DNA of 11,335 nt from Candidatus Aenigmatarchaeota archaeon. GTDB lineage: Archaea > Aenigmatarchaeota > Aenigmatarchaeia > GW2011-AR5. Position 1 is the first letter of the stretch. Each line of letters begins with the position of its first letter. Positions 11,186-11,335 of this stretch are shown here, piece after piece. The translations under genes and the position numbers were made by a program. The stretch is from contig JACQNX010000013.1 of the NCBI GenBank assembly GCA_016202875.1, positions 1 to 11,335 on the forward strand, written 5' to 3'. The notes beneath the pieces are model-generated. The model made no database searches. It was not told the origin of the DNA and saw only the letters and a list, made by a program, of their open reading frames with translations.

Positions 11186-11250
11186 ACCCGGGTTCAAATC
11201 CCGGCCGAGGCGCTTTAAATTACGGGCTTCTTGAGACGCAGTATGCGCAT

Positions 11251-11335
11251 ATGCCAAACGAAATTTCCATGAATTCGCGCCTTCTCGCAGCTGGAATTAC
11301 TTATCTGGGGTTTGGAAGCCTCTATTCTGGAATAC
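11251..11335 (+). CDS. Start of a gene cut by the window edge
   Basis: An ATG at 11251 opens a frame that runs to the edge (28 codons seen): polar first residues PNEISMNSR followed by a hydrophobic stretch LLAAGITYLGFGSLYSGI, suggesting an N-terminal membrane segment or signal. TTAAAT at 11216-11221 could serve as its TATA box. A second in-frame ATG is at 11269. Too little is present to name a family or to be certain it is coding. Confidence 0.4.
   Translation, partial: MPNEISMNSRLLAAGITYLGFGSLYSGI

Larger units (their letters stand above)
11033..11212 (+). tRNA. tRNA-Asp (anticodon GTC) with three introns
   Basis: Exons 11033-11037, 11058-11090, 11147-11154 and 11186-11212 join to a 73-nt tRNA. 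Acceptor GCCTCGG/CCGAGGC pairs 7 of 7; D stem GTGT/GCAT with two G-U pairs, as in archaeal Asp; anticodon stem TAGCC/GGCTA with loop CTGTCAC (anticodon GTC); four-base variable CGAC, the usual Asp form; T arm CCGGG, TTCAAAT, CCCGG; discriminator G. CCA is not encoded. Introns lie at 5/6 in the acceptor stem (20 nt), 37/38 (56 nt) and in the variable loop after position 45 (31 nt). Read without the first intron, the 5' end would be GCAAAGG, which leaves three central acceptor mismatches, so the acceptor-stem intron is needed for a functional molecule. Confidence 0.9.

Noticed and set aside
1..11335. CRISPR array, insertion sequence or integrase
   Set aside because: No regularly spaced repeats, transposase or recombinase motifs, or terminal inverted repeats were seen.

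Overview
The window reads as a piece of an archaeal chromosome, most likely from a small-genome (DPANN-type) lineage. The sequence shows TATA-box promoters about 26 nt upstream of starts, a mix of leaderless genes and genes with GGTG/GAGGT ribosome-binding sites, a TrmB-family regulator, a DNA polymerase IV with a C-terminal PCNA-binding peptide, very short intergenic spaces, a free-standing 5S rRNA gene, and tRNA genes without encoded CCA that are interrupted by bulge-helix-bulge (BHB) introns. The phylum cannot be fixed from this window.

Layout: 1-493 is the 3' end of dinB. It converges on a heme-oxygenase-like di-iron protein gene (minus strand), which is divergent from a TrmB-type regulator; the shared 104-bp gap holds palindromic and direct-repeat elements. 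2115-2891 is a small operon of two unknown proteins and a 40-residue zinc ribbon. From about 2900 to 5200 several genes are decaying: a frameshifted nuclease-type toxin remnant before an intact DUF2283 gene, a trmO remnant between msrB and msrA, and a GNAT acetyltransferase with lost motifs. 5224-5991 holds a single-cluster ferredoxin with a reduced ligand set and an unknown alpha/beta protein. 6174-7668 encodes a secreted, membrane-anchored Ig-like/CARDB-type protein and an overlapping 37-residue membrane microprotein. A 36-residue ORF then converges on a PIN-domain gene.

The most unusual content is RNA. On the minus strand at 8431-8718 is a tRNA-Tyr(GTA) gene cut by three introns (D loop, anticodon loop, and a 125-nt intron inside the T loop). 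On the plus strand at 11033-11212 is a tRNA-Asp(GTC) gene also cut by three introns: a 20-nt one inside the acceptor stem, one in the anticodon loop, and one in the variable loop. Removing the predicted introns gives perfect cloverleaves of 72 and 73 nt, and BHB-type pairing can be drawn at each intron. Such a genome would need a tRNA splicing endonuclease that accepts non-canonical sites.

Between the two tRNAs lie a 38-residue membrane microprotein, a three-gene minus-strand operon (unknown protein, zinc ribbon, TraB/TIKI-like protein), a divergent membrane-anchored HExxH metallopeptidase, and the 5S rRNA gene. The window ends in the first codons of another gene.
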